A stretch of DNA of 64,000 bases from Ignavibacteriota bacterium (GTDB lineage: Bacteria > Bacteroidota > Ignavibacteria > Ignavibacteriales > Melioribacteraceae), in contig PAAX01000032.1 of the NCBI GenBank assembly GCA_002698995.1, forward strand, positions 1-64,000, read 5' to 3'. Numbering within the stretch: the stretch's first letter is position 1; each line of letters starts with the position of its first letter. The notes below the pieces were generated by a model. The model was given only the letters and a program-made list of their open reading frames with translations. It made no database searches and was not told the DNA's origin. The position numbers were made by a program, and so were the translations under genes. Shown here one piece after another: positions 53,625-62,835 of this stretch.

Positions 53625-55625
53625 TTATGAAATTAATTTAAGAAATTCATCTTCTTCTAAAATTTTAATGCCAAGTTTTTTTGCATTATCTAATTTTGAT
53701 CCGGCACTTTCACCTACTACTACAAAATCAGTTTTTGCACTAACACTTGAAACAACTTTTCCCCCTTTAGCAATTATTTTATCTTTTGCTTCATCTCTTG
53801 TTAAAGAGGATAATGTTCCGGTTAAAACAAAACTTTTATCTTTTAATTCATCTGAAACATTTTCACTTTGCATCGATTCAAAAACTAATCCCGCTTCTTT
53901 TAATTTTTGAATGATTAATAGATTATCTTCATTTTCAAAATAAGTTTTTATGCTTTCACTTATTCTCGGTCCAATTTCGGGCACAGATTCAATTTCCTCA
54001 GCAGAAGCTTTCATCAAATTATCTATTGAATTAAAATGCAGTGCTAGTTTTTGAGCTGCTCCAGTTCCAACGTATCTAATTCCCAATGCAAACAGTACTT
54101 TGTTAAATGGTCTGGTCTTACTTTCTTCAATTGAATTTAATAAGTTTTCAATACTTTTTTTACCAAATCTTTCAAGATTTTCCAGTTCATCTTTTTTGAG
54201 ATACAATTCATATATATCAGCAACGGACTTTAAATAACCTAAATCAACAAAAAGATTTACAATTGATTCTCCCAATCCTTCAATATCCATTGCACCGCGT
54301 GAAGCAAAATGCTCAATCTTACCTTTAACTTGTGCTTCACACAAAACATTCTGACAGTAAATCGCTACTTCACCTTCCGGTTGAAAAAGCTGTGAATTAC
54401 AAACAGGACAGAATTTAGGTTTCTCAATTTTTTTTGATTCTTCAGTTTCAATTCTACTTACAACTTTAGGTATTACATCTCCCCCTTTTTCTATAATAAC
54501 CAAATCCCCTTCATGAATATCTTTTTTAAGAATTTCATCGAAATTATGAAGCGTTGCTCTGGAAATTGTAGAACCGGCAAGAAGAATCGGCTCAAGTTCT
54601 GCAACGGGAGTTAAAGCCCCGGTTCTGCCAACCTGCCATGTTACTTTATTCAACTTGGTTTTTGCCTGCTTAGCCTTAAATTTATAAGCTGTTGCCCATC
54701 TAGGGGATTTTGCAATATTTCCCAAAATTTTCTGTTGCATAATTGAATTTACTTTAACAACAACTCCGTCAATTTCATAAGGAAGATTTTCACGCTGTTC
54801 GCCCCAATATCTGCAAAATTCAATAACTTCATTTATATCTTTGCAAAGTTTATAATTTGGATTAACCTTCAAACCAAGTTTCTTAAGTAATTCTAAATTT
54901 TCATTCTGTGTTTCAAACTCAAAATTTTGAGATGATAAAAAATAAACAAATACATCCAACGGACGGGATGCAACAATTCTTGGATCTTGAAGTTTCAATG
55001 TGCCGGCTGTAGAGTTTCTTGGATTTGCAAATAACTTTTCACCGGATTCTTCTCTTTGCCTGTTTAATTTTTCAAATCCATTTATTTCCATAAATACTTC
55101 CCCTCTTACTTCAATTTCGGAAAGGTCATTTTTACTATTTATATTTTTTAGCTTAAGTGGAATTGATCGGATAGTTTTTATATTATTTGTAATTTCTTCT
55201 CCTACAGTTCCATCTCCTCTTGTAGCAGCAGTAGTTAAATAACCATCATTATATTTTATACTTACTGAAACTCCGTCAATTTTTAATTCAGTAACATATT
55301 CAACAGTTTGGTTTGATGGAAGATTTTCTCTTACTCTTCTGTCAAAATCCTTTAGCTCATCTTCACTGTATGTGTTTGATAAGCTAAGCATGGGAATTGC
55401 ATGCTGAACCGGATTAAATTCTTTGGTTAAATCGGAACCGACTCTCTGCGTTGGAGAATCCGGGGTTATAAACTGCGGATTTTCAATTTCAAGTTTTTCT
55501 AATTCTTTAAGAAGCTGATCATATTGATAATCACTTACTTTTGGTTGAGCAAGAACATAGTAATTATAATCGAGTTCTTTAATCTCTTCTTTTAATTTTT
55601 CAATTCTTTCTTTAATCGAACTCAT
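53625..55625 (-). CDS. ligA: NAD-dependent DNA ligase
   Basis: 666 residues, normal length. Seals nicks using NAD. The adenylated Lys is K115 in TELKIDGVS. Other blocks: FANPRNSTAGTLKLQD, EIDGVVVKV, a Cys4 zinc finger (CPVCNSQL, YCQNVLC), helix-hairpin-helix repeats and a C-terminal BRCT domain (KSFVLTGTLSSLTRDEAKDK, about 590-666). Part of the long minus-strand run. Confidence 0.97.
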   Translation of the reverse strand: MSSIKERIEKLKEEIKELDYNYYVLAQPKVSDYQYDQLLKELEKLEIENPQFITPDSPTQRVGSDLTKEFNPVQHAIPMLSLSNTYSEDELKDFDRRVRENLPSNQTVEYVTELKIDGVSVSIKYNDGYLTTAATRGDGTVGEEITNNIKTIRSIPLKLKNINSKNDLSEIEVRGEVFMEINGFEKLNRQREESGEKLFANPRNSTAGTLKLQDPRIVASRPLDVFVYFLSSQNFEFETQNENLELLKKLGLKVNPNYKLCKDINEVIEFCRYWGEQRENLPYEIDGVVVKVNSIMQQKILGNIAKSPRWATAYKFKAKQAKTKLNKVTWQVGRTGALTPVAELEPILLAGSTISRATLHNFDEILKKDIHEGDLVIIEKGGDVIPKVVSRIETEESKKIEKPKFCPVCNSQLFQPEGEVAIYCQNVLCEAQVKGKIEHFASRGAMDIEGLGESIVNLFVDLGYLKSVADIYELYLKKDELENLERFGKKSIENLLNSIEESKTRPFNKVLFALGIRYVGTGAAQKLALHFNSIDNLMKASAEEIESVPEIGPRISESIKTYFENEDNLLIIQKLKEAGLVFESMQSENVSDELKDKSFVLTGTLSSLTRDEAKDKIIAKGGKVVSSVSAKTDFVVVGESAGSKLDNAKKLGIKILEEDEFLKLIS

Positions 55626-55629
55626 AAGA

Positions 55630-56439
55630 TTACTTAACGTTATAAAGTCCTTTTGAATCTATCATAACACTTTTCACTTCTCCTTTTTTACCGGAGAAAT
55701 TAAGTTTTTGATTATTCATATAAATTTCAATTCCAGCACTATTACCAATCAATAATTCAAATTTATTTTTTGCAGCTAAAACTTTTTCTCTTCTTGGAAG
55801 AAGAATAAATTCAGTAGTATCTTTAGCATCTTTAACAAATTTGACCCATGAAGAATCAATAGCTTTTAAATTAATTCTCAAACTATCTGCAGCTGAAGTA
55901 TTATCAATTTGATTTGAAGTTGTTTCTTCAACCTCAAATCTATCAGCATTTTCATCAATTAATTCTTCAACCGGATTTTCTTTCACAATAATGCTGTTGT
56001 CATTCTTTATAAATAAGAAATAAACCGCAGTTAAAGCACCAATTAAAATTACAGCACTTATTATAATTATTGAATTACTATTTGATTTTGATTTCGATTC
56101 GGTCGGTTCAGATTCATCTGTATCTGATTCAAATGCTTTTGTTTCCTGCGTAGGTTTTTTTTCTTCTTTCTGCTTTGGTTGTTTATCTTCAACCTTTCCT
56201 TTTTTTGCAAGCTCAAAATTTTTAAGGACTTCATTATAATCCAAATCAACTGCCTGCGCATAAGATTTTATGAATGCTTTAATATAAATTTCAGGAAGCA
56301 CATCAAAATTACAATCCTCAATAGCTTTAAGAAATTTGATATCTATTCTGAATTTCGAATGAATTTCTTCAAGAGAAATACCAACTTCTTCTCTTCTTGA
56401 TTTTAAATCATCTGAAAACTTCTTTAAAAGTTCATTCAT
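55630..56439 (-). CDS. RodZ-like helix-turn-helix membrane protein
   Basis: 269 residues. N-terminal HTH (REEVGISLEEIHSKFRIDIKFLKAIE, about 16-41) as in RodZ, a charged Lys/Glu/Ser linker (about 88-122), a membrane helix (IIIISAVILIGALTAVYFLF, about 123-142) and a C-terminal extracytoplasmic domain with SWVKFVKDAKD (DUF4115). Links the cell-shape machinery to the membrane in other bacteria; here inferred. Confidence 0.8.
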   Translation of the reverse strand: MNELLKKFSDDLKSRREEVGISLEEIHSKFRIDIKFLKAIEDCNFDVLPEIYIKAFIKSYAQAVDLDYNEVLKNFELAKKGKVEDKQPKQKEEKKPTQETKAFESDTDESEPTESKSKSNSNSIIIISAVILIGALTAVYFLFIKNDNSIIVKENPVEELIDENADRFEVEETTSNQIDNTSAADSLRINLKAIDSSWVKFVKDAKDTTEFILLPRREKVLAAKNKFELLIGNSAGIEIYMNNQKLNFSGKKGEVKSVMIDSKGLYNVK

Positions 56440-56447
56440 AATATTTT

Positions 56448-57827
56448 CTATTTTTTCTTAAGTAATTTTGCTGCAAAAGCTCCGTCAGTACCATGAATAT
56501 TGGGGAAAGTCTGGACACATCCGTTAGAATCCAAAATATCATCGTCAAAAATTCCATGTCCGCTAACTAATTCAAAATCAGGATGTTCAAACAAGAATTG
56601 TTTTATAATCTCATAATTTTCTTCAGGTTCAATTGTACAAGTGCTGTAAACTAAAAATCCATTTGGTTTAAGAAGTTCAGCTCCTTTATTCAATAAGCTG
56701 CTTTGAATAGGAGTAATTTTTCTAAAATCTCCAATATCTCTTTTCCATTTGATATCAGGTTTTTTAGTAAGTGTTCCTAAACCGGAACAAGGAGCATCGA
56801 TTAAAACTCTATCAAATCCCTCTTCATTAAACTCAAGCGCATCAGTAACTTCCGTTCTAACATTTTGAACGCCTAATCTCTCAAGATTCTTTTTTAGGAT
56901 TTTAATACGGCTTTCATATTTATCTAAAGCAACAATTTCACCTTCATTTTTCATTCTGTCTGCTAAAAGCCCTGTCTTACCTCCGGGAGCAGCACATAAA
57001 TCAAGTACTTTCATTCCAGGTTTTACATCTAAAAGATAAACCGGAAGTGCTGTACTTTCATCTTGCACACTAAAATAACCTTTAGTAAAATATTCCCAAT
57101 CGGTTATATTTACTAGGTTATGGAGCCTTACAAAATCGGGTGCATACTTTCCTTTTGAGTACTTTAGATTAACTTTTTTAAGAAGATTTTCAAACTCATT
57201 ATAGTTTGTTTTAAGATTGTTAACTCTGAGCATTAACTTAGGTTTATCATTATTTGCAATCAAAAGCTGTTCAGTAAAATCATTTCCGTATCTGCTAATC
57301 CATCTTTTTACTATCCAAGAAGGGTGGGAATAATAAGCACTGAAATAATTATTAATATCCTCATCAGGATTGGGATATCGAATACCTTCTTTACTTCGAA
57401 TAATATTTCTCAATACACCATTAGTTAAATCGGCAGGCTTTTGCCCTTGAAGCTTTTTTACAAATTCAACTGCTTCATTGACAGCTGCATAATCGGGTAC
57501 TTTATCTAAAAATAAAATTTGATAGAGAGCAACGCGCATTGCATTTTTAACATTCGGAATACATTTAGAGAACTGTCCTTTATAAAATCCGTTAAGAATC
57601 CAGTCGATTCTACCGAGCCATCTAATAACACCGTGAACAATTTCGAAGAGAAGAGCTTTATCCTGCCCGGACAATTCAGAATTTTTCAACTCTATATCTA
57701 AAAGTTTATCCAGATATGCATCGGTTCTATCAATTCTATTTAGAACTTTTACAGCGGCTCCTCTAACACCAGAATATAAATTTAAACCGATATTTTCTTC
57801 TTGTATTTCGTTTAATTCATTTTCCAT
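56448..57827 (-). CDS. rsmB: 16S rRNA m5C967 methyltransferase RsmB
   Basis: 459 residues. N-terminal NusB-like domain (about 15-155), then the methyltransferase: CAAPGGKTGLLADRM binds S-adenosylmethionine, IDAPCSGLGTLTKKPDIKWKR and YSTCTIEPEENYEII contain the two catalytic cysteines. Uses normal RsmB length. First gene of the 16-gene minus-strand run. Confidence 0.93.
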   Translation of the reverse strand: MENELNEIQEENIGLNLYSGVRGAAVKVLNRIDRTDAYLDKLLDIELKNSELSGQDKALLFEIVHGVIRWLGRIDWILNGFYKGQFSKCIPNVKNAMRVALYQILFLDKVPDYAAVNEAVEFVKKLQGQKPADLTNGVLRNIIRSKEGIRYPNPDEDINNYFSAYYSHPSWIVKRWISRYGNDFTEQLLIANNDKPKLMLRVNNLKTNYNEFENLLKKVNLKYSKGKYAPDFVRLHNLVNITDWEYFTKGYFSVQDESTALPVYLLDVKPGMKVLDLCAAPGGKTGLLADRMKNEGEIVALDKYESRIKILKKNLERLGVQNVRTEVTDALEFNEEGFDRVLIDAPCSGLGTLTKKPDIKWKRDIGDFRKITPIQSSLLNKGAELLKPNGFLVYSTCTIEPEENYEIIKQFLFEHPDFELVSGHGIFDDDILDSNGCVQTFPNIHGTDGAFAAKLLKKK

Positions 57828-57903
57828 AAAAACCCATTAATCAATAAAAGAAAATACTAAAAATAATCTTTTTGAAAGAATTTTGGTTAAATAAGTTGGA
57901 AGG

Positions 57904-57930
57904 TATAAAAAAAGCTGCCTAAGCAGCTTT
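57904..57930 (-). terminator. Intrinsic terminator of rpmE2
   Basis: AAAGCTGC, loop CTAA, GCAGCTTT (57911-57930). Read on the minus strand the stem is followed by TTTTTTT. It separates L31 from the long operon that begins with rsmB. Confidence 0.88.
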
Positions 57931-57937
57931 AGAAAAT

Positions 57938-58189
57938 TTACTTTGTTTTCTTAGCGTATCTTCTGTTGAATTTCTCAACCATACCTGCAGAATCAAGAAT
58001 TTTTTGCTTACCAGTAAAAAATGGATGAGACTTGTGAGAAATTTCTAATTTCACCAAAGGATATTCTTTTCCATCTTCCCAAACAATCGTTTCTTTTGTA
58101 TCAACTGTTGACTTTGTCAAAAATGAATAATCAATCGACATATCCTTAAAAACAACAGGTCTATATTTTGGATGAATACCGTTTTTCAT
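57938..58189 (-). CDS. rpmE2: 50S ribosomal protein L31, type B
   Basis: 83 residues: [18 protein letters not shown] at the start, [21 protein letters not shown] near the end. It has no cysteines, so it is the zinc-free (type B) form, often used when zinc is scarce. Followed by a clear terminator; a single-gene unit. Confidence 0.96.
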   Translation of the reverse strand: MKNGIHPKYRPVVFKDMSIDYSFLTKSTVDTKETIVWEDGKEYPLVKLEISHKSHPFFTGKQKILDSAGMVEKFNRRYAKKTK

Positions 58190-58261
58190 TTCTAATCCTC
58201 AAAAATAATTAGACTACTAAATTATAAAATTGTATAAAAAAATCCAATCAAAAACTTTAAT

Positions 58262-58945
58262 TTACTTAACACCTTTTTTATTCGATTTAGCTGATAACGA
58301 ATCCTCTTTAGATTTATTTTTCAGCAATGAATCTCTTTCATCTTTGTTCTTGATTATAAATCCCTCAAAATTTGAAGATTTTTCTCCGCCGCTTACTAAA
58401 TTTGCGGGTGATGCTGGAGAAGAATTAACTGCTTTGCCATTTATAAATTTGTCAATATCAACCTGTTTGCTAGGATCAAAAGGAATTGCTGTTTTTTCTT
58501 TTACCACAACATCATTGGGCTGCACTTTAATTTTATTATTTACTGTATTTTTTTGCTCGGTATTAATATTCGTTTCTTCAAATGATGATTTATTTTTATC
58601 ATTTCCAAAATCAACTACAGCAGATTGAGAGGTTAATTCAGCCTGTTTTGCAGAATCAATTACCTGCAGAGGAGAAAATTGAAGAAGACTGCTATTCTCA
58701 ATTGTTTGTTCTGGAATAAAAAAGAAAGCTAAAACAGCGGCAGCAACAACAGCAGGAGCCGGCAGTATCTTCCAAAGAAAAGAGATTTTTTTCTTCTCAG
58801 TTTTTAATTCAAAATTTTTATTATTGATCTTTACCATCAAATTGTATTCAAAATTATCCGGTGCATCAACTTTTGGCAAAGATTTTAGTTTGTCTATTGT
58901 TTCTTTGAATTCTGTTTCTTCCAAATTGTAAAAGTTTTTTCCCAT
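58262..58945 (-). CDS. Membrane protein next to an ECF sigma factor, possible anti-sigma
   Basis: 227 residues. Residues 1-56 are cytoplasmic (NLEETEFKETIDKLKSLPKVDAP), then one membrane helix (FLWKILPAPAVVAAAVLAFFFIP, about 56-78) and a long Ser/Asn/Lys-rich extracytoplasmic tail. Four bases after the sigma gene, the usual place for an anti-sigma factor. It lacks the HxxxCxxC zinc motif of ZAS-type anti-sigmas, so this role is inferred from position and topology only. Confidence 0.6.
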   Translation of the reverse strand: MGKNFYNLEETEFKETIDKLKSLPKVDAPDNFEYNLMVKINNKNFELKTEKKKISFLWKILPAPAVVAAAVLAFFFIPEQTIENSSLLQFSPLQVIDSAKQAELTSQSAVVDFGNDKNKSSFEETNINTEQKNTVNNKIKVQPNDVVVKEKTAIPFDPSKQVDIDKFINGKAVNSSPASPANLVSGGEKSSNFEGFIIKNKDERDSLLKNKSKEDSLSAKSNKKGVK

Positions 58946-58949
58946 AAGC

Positions 58950-59534
58950 CTACTCTTTATAAATGTTTTTTAAAAGTTTTTGAAGTTGAGTTCTCCCCCT
59001 ATTAATTCTGGATTTTACAGTTCCAATTGATAAACCTGTTATATCGGCAATTTCTTCATAAGAAAATGCTTCAATATCTCTAAGAATAACAACTTCTCTG
59101 TACACAGGTTTTACTTTCAACAAAGCTTTTTGAATCATTTTATTTTTGATTTCGCCGTCGGTATATCTATCGGGCGCCACAAAAGTTTTGTCTTCAATCT
59201 GAACCGGTGCTTCATCCTCATCAGTATGCAAAGAAAGAAAAGAACGACGCTTTCTCCTTTTCAACTCATTTTTTGCCAAATTTCCGGCAATGGTGTAAAT
59301 CCATGTAGAAAACTTAGCAAATGATTTGTAAGAATCTTTGTTCAAGTAAAATTTAATCATAGTATCCTGAACTACATCCGTACAAATGTCTTTGTCGCCA
59401 AGAAAACGGTAAACAAAGTTCATTAAAGGATCTTTGTACCGTTTCACCAAAATTTCATAAGCTTCAATTGTGTTATTATCTTGAAACTCTTTTATTAACT
59501 CTTCGTCTTTTAATGAAGAAAGATTTTTATTCAA
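58950..59534 (-). CDS. ECF-type RNA polymerase sigma factor
   Basis: 194 residues. Sigma region 2 (YEILVKRYKDPLMNFVYRF, DVVQDTMIKFY, FSTWIYTIAGNLAKNELKRRKR) and region 4 (VILRDIEAFSYEEIADITGLSIGTVKSRINRGRTQL) joined by a variable linker. Directs RNA polymerase to a small regulon. The next gene is a likely membrane partner. No cognate promoter motif could be defined here. Confidence 0.93.
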   Translation of the reverse strand: MNKNLSSLKDEELIKEFQDNNTIEAYEILVKRYKDPLMNFVYRFLGDKDICTDVVQDTMIKFYLNKDSYKSFAKFSTWIYTIAGNLAKNELKRRKRRSFLSLHTDEDEAPVQIEDKTFVAPDRYTDGEIKNKMIQKALLKVKPVYREVVILRDIEAFSYEEIADITGLSIGTVKSRINRGRTQLQKLLKNIYKE

Positions 59535-59597
59535 TTATTTTTATACTCTATTTTTTTTGAAAGGTTTCACTAAAAATACAATTTTTACATGGAAAAT

Positions 59598-60611
59598 TTA
59601 ACGACCTTTTACAGGAAGAATAGTTGATACTAATTCTGCTGCAATTGTTTTTTCATCACTGCCAGAAGTCTTAAGTTCCAAATCTGCTTTAGCCAAAGCC
59701 CTAACTGCTCTTCTCAAATTTTCACTATCCCTAAAATATTTGGCATTAGTACAATTTTGATAAAAGTATTTTGAAGTTTTTAATTTTCTTGCTGCAATAT
59801 CATCCGGAATTCTATCTTTTGCAAATTCAATTGATGAGGCAATTATTGAAAAAAACTTTGTAAGCATGCCAATTATTTGATTTATATCTTCACCATTTTC
59901 CAAAAGATTATTAAATGATTTGAGAGCTTTTACTCTTTCATTCCTCCCCAAAGCATTCAATAAATCGAAAACTGAATTTTGTCTTGTAGCAATTACATTT
60001 TTTTTAATGTCATCAAGAGTTATAACATCTTTTTCACCAACATACTCAATCAGTTTATAAATCTGCATTTCAATTATTGATCTTGAATCACCGACTAATT
60101 CTACTAAAGCTTCTGCATCTTCTTGAGAAATTTTTTTCTTTTTAGAATTAATAAGAGAAATTACAAGTCCGGCAAATTCTATTCCTTTAAGTTCTTTTGC
60201 TTCAAAACAAAAATTATTTTCAATTAAAGATTTATAAGGATCTGATTTCCCGTCCGGTTTCTTTTCAAAATGAGTAATTATTAAAACAGAAAAATCATTT
60301 GGTGATTTTATATAATCGGTAAGATTTTTTTTATCCTTAAGTGCACTAAAGTTTTTAACAACAACAAGTTTTTTCTCTGAACCAAATGGATAAGCAGAAA
60401 CTGAATCTAAAATTGTATTTGCATTTATTCCTTTTTCACAATTAATTATTTCTTTATCAAGTTCACTTGCAAGCAAAGGTTCAACTGTTTTTTCAATTGC
60501 TTTTAATGCATTATCAATTGCAACTGAATCTTCTCCACACAGATAAAATACCGGAAGTAATTTTTCCGGCTTTAAATAATTTTTTACTGCATTAATATTT
60601 TGAATACTCAT
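59598..60611 (-). CDS. holA: DNA polymerase III delta subunit
   Basis: 337 residues, normal length. Loads the sliding clamp as part of the clamp loader. N-terminal PVFYLCGEDSVAIDNALKAIE (about 20-40) and VSAYPFGSEKKLVVVKNF; the middle and C-terminal parts fit HolA (ELVGDSRSIIEMQIYKLIEY). Its ATG overlaps the stop of the MetS-like subunit (ATGA). Confidence 0.88.
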   Translation of the reverse strand: MSIQNINAVKNYLKPEKLLPVFYLCGEDSVAIDNALKAIEKTVEPLLASELDKEIINCEKGINANTILDSVSAYPFGSEKKLVVVKNFSALKDKKNLTDYIKSPNDFSVLIITHFEKKPDGKSDPYKSLIENNFCFEAKELKGIEFAGLVISLINSKKKKISQEDAEALVELVGDSRSIIEMQIYKLIEYVGEKDVITLDDIKKNVIATRQNSVFDLLNALGRNERVKALKSFNNLLENGEDINQIIGMLTKFFSIIASSIEFAKDRIPDDIAARKLKTSKYFYQNCTNAKYFRDSENLRRAVRALAKADLELKTSGSDEKTIAAELVSTILPVKGR

Positions 60612-60712
60612 TTTAATTTTTCGTTTTTAACCGCATTAAAGAGAAGATAAATAAATCCTCCCCAAATAATTCCAGCAACAATTGTAAATGTAATTATAGC
60701 TAAAAAACTCAT
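60608..60712 (-). CDS. MetS-like small subunit of an NSS transporter, 34 residues
   Basis: One membrane helix with an AGIIWGGFIYLLFNAV core and a Lys-rich end. Its ATG overlaps the TGA of the large transporter (60709) by four bases, and its own TGA overlaps the holA ATG by four bases. Position, length and the Trp-Gly-Gly segment match the small subunits (MetS family) that accompany sodium-dependent amino-acid transporters such as MetP in Corynebacterium. Confidence 0.8.
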   Translation of the reverse strand: MSFLAIITFTIVAGIIWGGFIYLLFNAVKNEKLK

Positions 60713-62175
60713 CTGTTCTTTTTTATTAATTCTACAATTTTTTTATTTAATAAATAAAGAATTATTAAAACAATAGACCATTGAAAAATTGCAGTCCCCA
60801 AATTTTCGGGTCTAAAAGGATTCCACCATTCCGCATCCCAAGAAATTGATGAAATGAGCCACCATCCTAAAAGGATTACAGCTTGAATCGGAATTAGATA
60901 TGAAATCACAAAATTATACCATTTCCCAATTTTTACATCACTATCATCAGAATTAATAATTTCTTCTCTAAATTTATTTACACCGTATGTTTTAATTGAG
61001 TAAGCAATTATAGCGCCGCTTATTATTAATCCAACTCCCCAAACCCAATCTTGATTAGTAAATATATTTAAATTGAGTGCAGATGGAATTCCCAATAAAA
61101 AACCAACAACAGTAATAATTAAAATTGATTTTTTCTTAGACATTCCAAAATCAACCAGTGATCTTGTTGATAATTCAATCAATGAAATCAAGGAAGATAA
61201 TGCGGCAAAAGAAAGAGCAGTAAAAAACAGAACAGCTAAAGATGAATTAAGAAATAAATTATCAGAAATTTTTGAGAATAATAATGGAAGGTAAATAAAT
61301 GTTAAACCGGTATTTGCAGGTCCGGATTGAGTAATTTGATTCATTGCATCAACGGAGGATAAAGAAAAGACTGTTGCAAAAATCATAATACCGGCAATTA
61401 AAGAAATTGAATTATTTCCAAATCCAATTAAAGCTGCGTTTAGAGGAATGTCTTCCTTTTTTCTCATATAAACCGCATAAGCTAAAATCAATCCCCAGCC
61501 TGCTCCTGTATCCCATGCATTCTGGGTTAAAGCTGCTAGCCAGACTTTATAATCAAGTAAATATTCCAATTTGGGGGTAAAGAAGTAATTTAAACCATCA
61601 ATTGCATTTGGAAGGGTTAATGCTCGTATTAATAACAACAAAAGAATTATTACTAAAGTAGAGACCAAAAATTTATTTACTTTTTCTATTCCTTTTACAA
61701 CTCCTCTGTAAATAACAACTGCTGATATGCTGATTGCTATAAAATGGAATAGAATTGTTAAACCGCTTTCTGAAAACTGATTCCAGAATTCGAAGTGATT
61801 CTCTGTTATAAATAAATTTCCATTAACTGCTGAAGTTAAATAATAGAAACACCATCCGGTTACAACTGAATAATAAAACATAATTGCAGTTGAAACCAAA
61901 GCTACAAAAGCACCCAGCCACCCAAACTTATTTCCGGCAGTTAATGTAATAGCTCCAATTGGACCTTTACGAGTTGATTTTCCAAGTGCGAATTCTGAAA
62001 TGATTAGCGGGAGCGACCAAATAAGCAAGAAAATTACCCAAGGAATTAAGAAAGAACCGCCGCCGTTTTGTGCGACGATTCTTGAAAATCTCCAGATATT
62101 TCCAGTACCAACAGCAATTCCAAGAGTTGCTAAAATTAATCCCCAGCGAGATGTAAAAAACTCTTGATGCTTCAT
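60709..62175 (-). CDS. Neurotransmitter:sodium symporter family transporter
   Basis: 488 residues with about 12 membrane helices. NSS signature GLILATLGIAVGTGNIWRF (about 13-31), the unwound first helix that binds substrate and sodium, and GWGLILAYAVYM near 230. Usually an amino-acid importer. Followed by the MetS-like subunit, so likely a two-subunit methionine/alanine-type system; substrate not provable here. Confidence 0.9.
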   Translation of the reverse strand: MKHQEFFTSRWGLILATLGIAVGTGNIWRFSRIVAQNGGGSFLIPWVIFLLIWSLPLIISEFALGKSTRKGPIGAITLTAGNKFGWLGAFVALVSTAIMFYYSVVTGWCFYYLTSAVNGNLFITENHFEFWNQFSESGLTILFHFIAISISAVVIYRGVVKGIEKVNKFLVSTLVIILLLLLIRALTLPNAIDGLNYFFTPKLEYLLDYKVWLAALTQNAWDTGAGWGLILAYAVYMRKKEDIPLNAALIGFGNNSISLIAGIMIFATVFSLSSVDAMNQITQSGPANTGLTFIYLPLLFSKISDNLFLNSSLAVLFFTALSFAALSSLISLIELSTRSLVDFGMSKKKSILIITVVGFLLGIPSALNLNIFTNQDWVWGVGLIISGAIIAYSIKTYGVNKFREEIINSDDSDVKIGKWYNFVISYLIPIQAVILLGWWLISSISWDAEWWNPFRPENLGTAIFQWSIVLIILYLLNKKIVELIKKNR

Positions 62176-62184
62176 TTATCTCAA

Positions 62185-62823
62185 TTATTTTTTTCTTTTT
62201 TCTACAGTTACTTTTTCCATTACAACATCCTGCAATGGTTTATCGAATGGTTTTGAAGTTTCAACTTTTCCAATTGCTTGAACAACCTCTAAACCATAAA
62301 TAACTTTACCGAAAACAGTGTGTTTCCCATTTAGCCAAGGAGTTGGAACTAGTGTAATAAAGAACTGACTTCCATTTGTATTTGGTCCGGCATTTGCCAT
62401 CGATAAAATTCCGGCTGCATCATGCTGTAATTGAAGAACAATTTCATCTTCAAATTTACCGCCATAAAAAGATTCTCCACCTCTGCCGGTGCCGGTTGGA
62501 TCCCCACCTTGAATCATAAAATTATCAATTACTCTGTGGAAAATAATTCCATCATAAAATCCTTTTTGGATTAGTCCGGCAAAGTTCTTAACAGTTTTAG
62601 GAGTTTCTTTTGCAAATAACTGAAATTCAATTGTACCCATATTTGTCTGCATAGTAGCGACTAATATTTCGTCATCAGCTAAATCAATTAATTTATCCAA
62701 TTCACTAACCTCTTTATTTTGTTGATTATCTACTTTTTCTATTTCTTGATCCGTAATTTCTTTTGTACATCCAAAAGTTAAAAAAGAGAAGACTGCAAAT
62801 AATATAAGGATTGACCTTTTCAT
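62185..62823 (-). CDS. Peptidyl-prolyl cis-trans isomerase, cyclophilin lipoprotein
   Basis: 212 residues. Signal peptide with lipobox FGC (Cys 19), a Glu-rich linker, then the cyclophilin domain: [22 protein letters not shown] (catalytic Arg and Gln), [16 protein letters not shown] and [12 protein letters not shown]. Helps fold proteins at the membrane surface. ATG ahead of uppP's neighbour on the same strand. Confidence 0.92.
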   Translation of the reverse strand: MKRSILILFAVFSFLTFGCTKEITDQEIEKVDNQQNKEVSELDKLIDLADDEILVATMQTNMGTIEFQLFAKETPKTVKNFAGLIQKGFYDGIIFHRVIDNFMIQGGDPTGTGRGGESFYGGKFEDEIVLQLQHDAAGILSMANAGPNTNGSQFFITLVPTPWLNGKHTVFGKVIYGLEVVQAIGKVETSKPFDKPLQDVVMEKVTVEKRKK

Positions 62824-62835
62824 TAATTTCCTCCT

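Noticed and set aside
58230-58628. A 132-codon plus-strand frame with hydrophobic stretches
   Set aside because: Antisense to the sigma-partner gene; its hydrophobic look comes from the complement of a Lys/Asn-rich tail.
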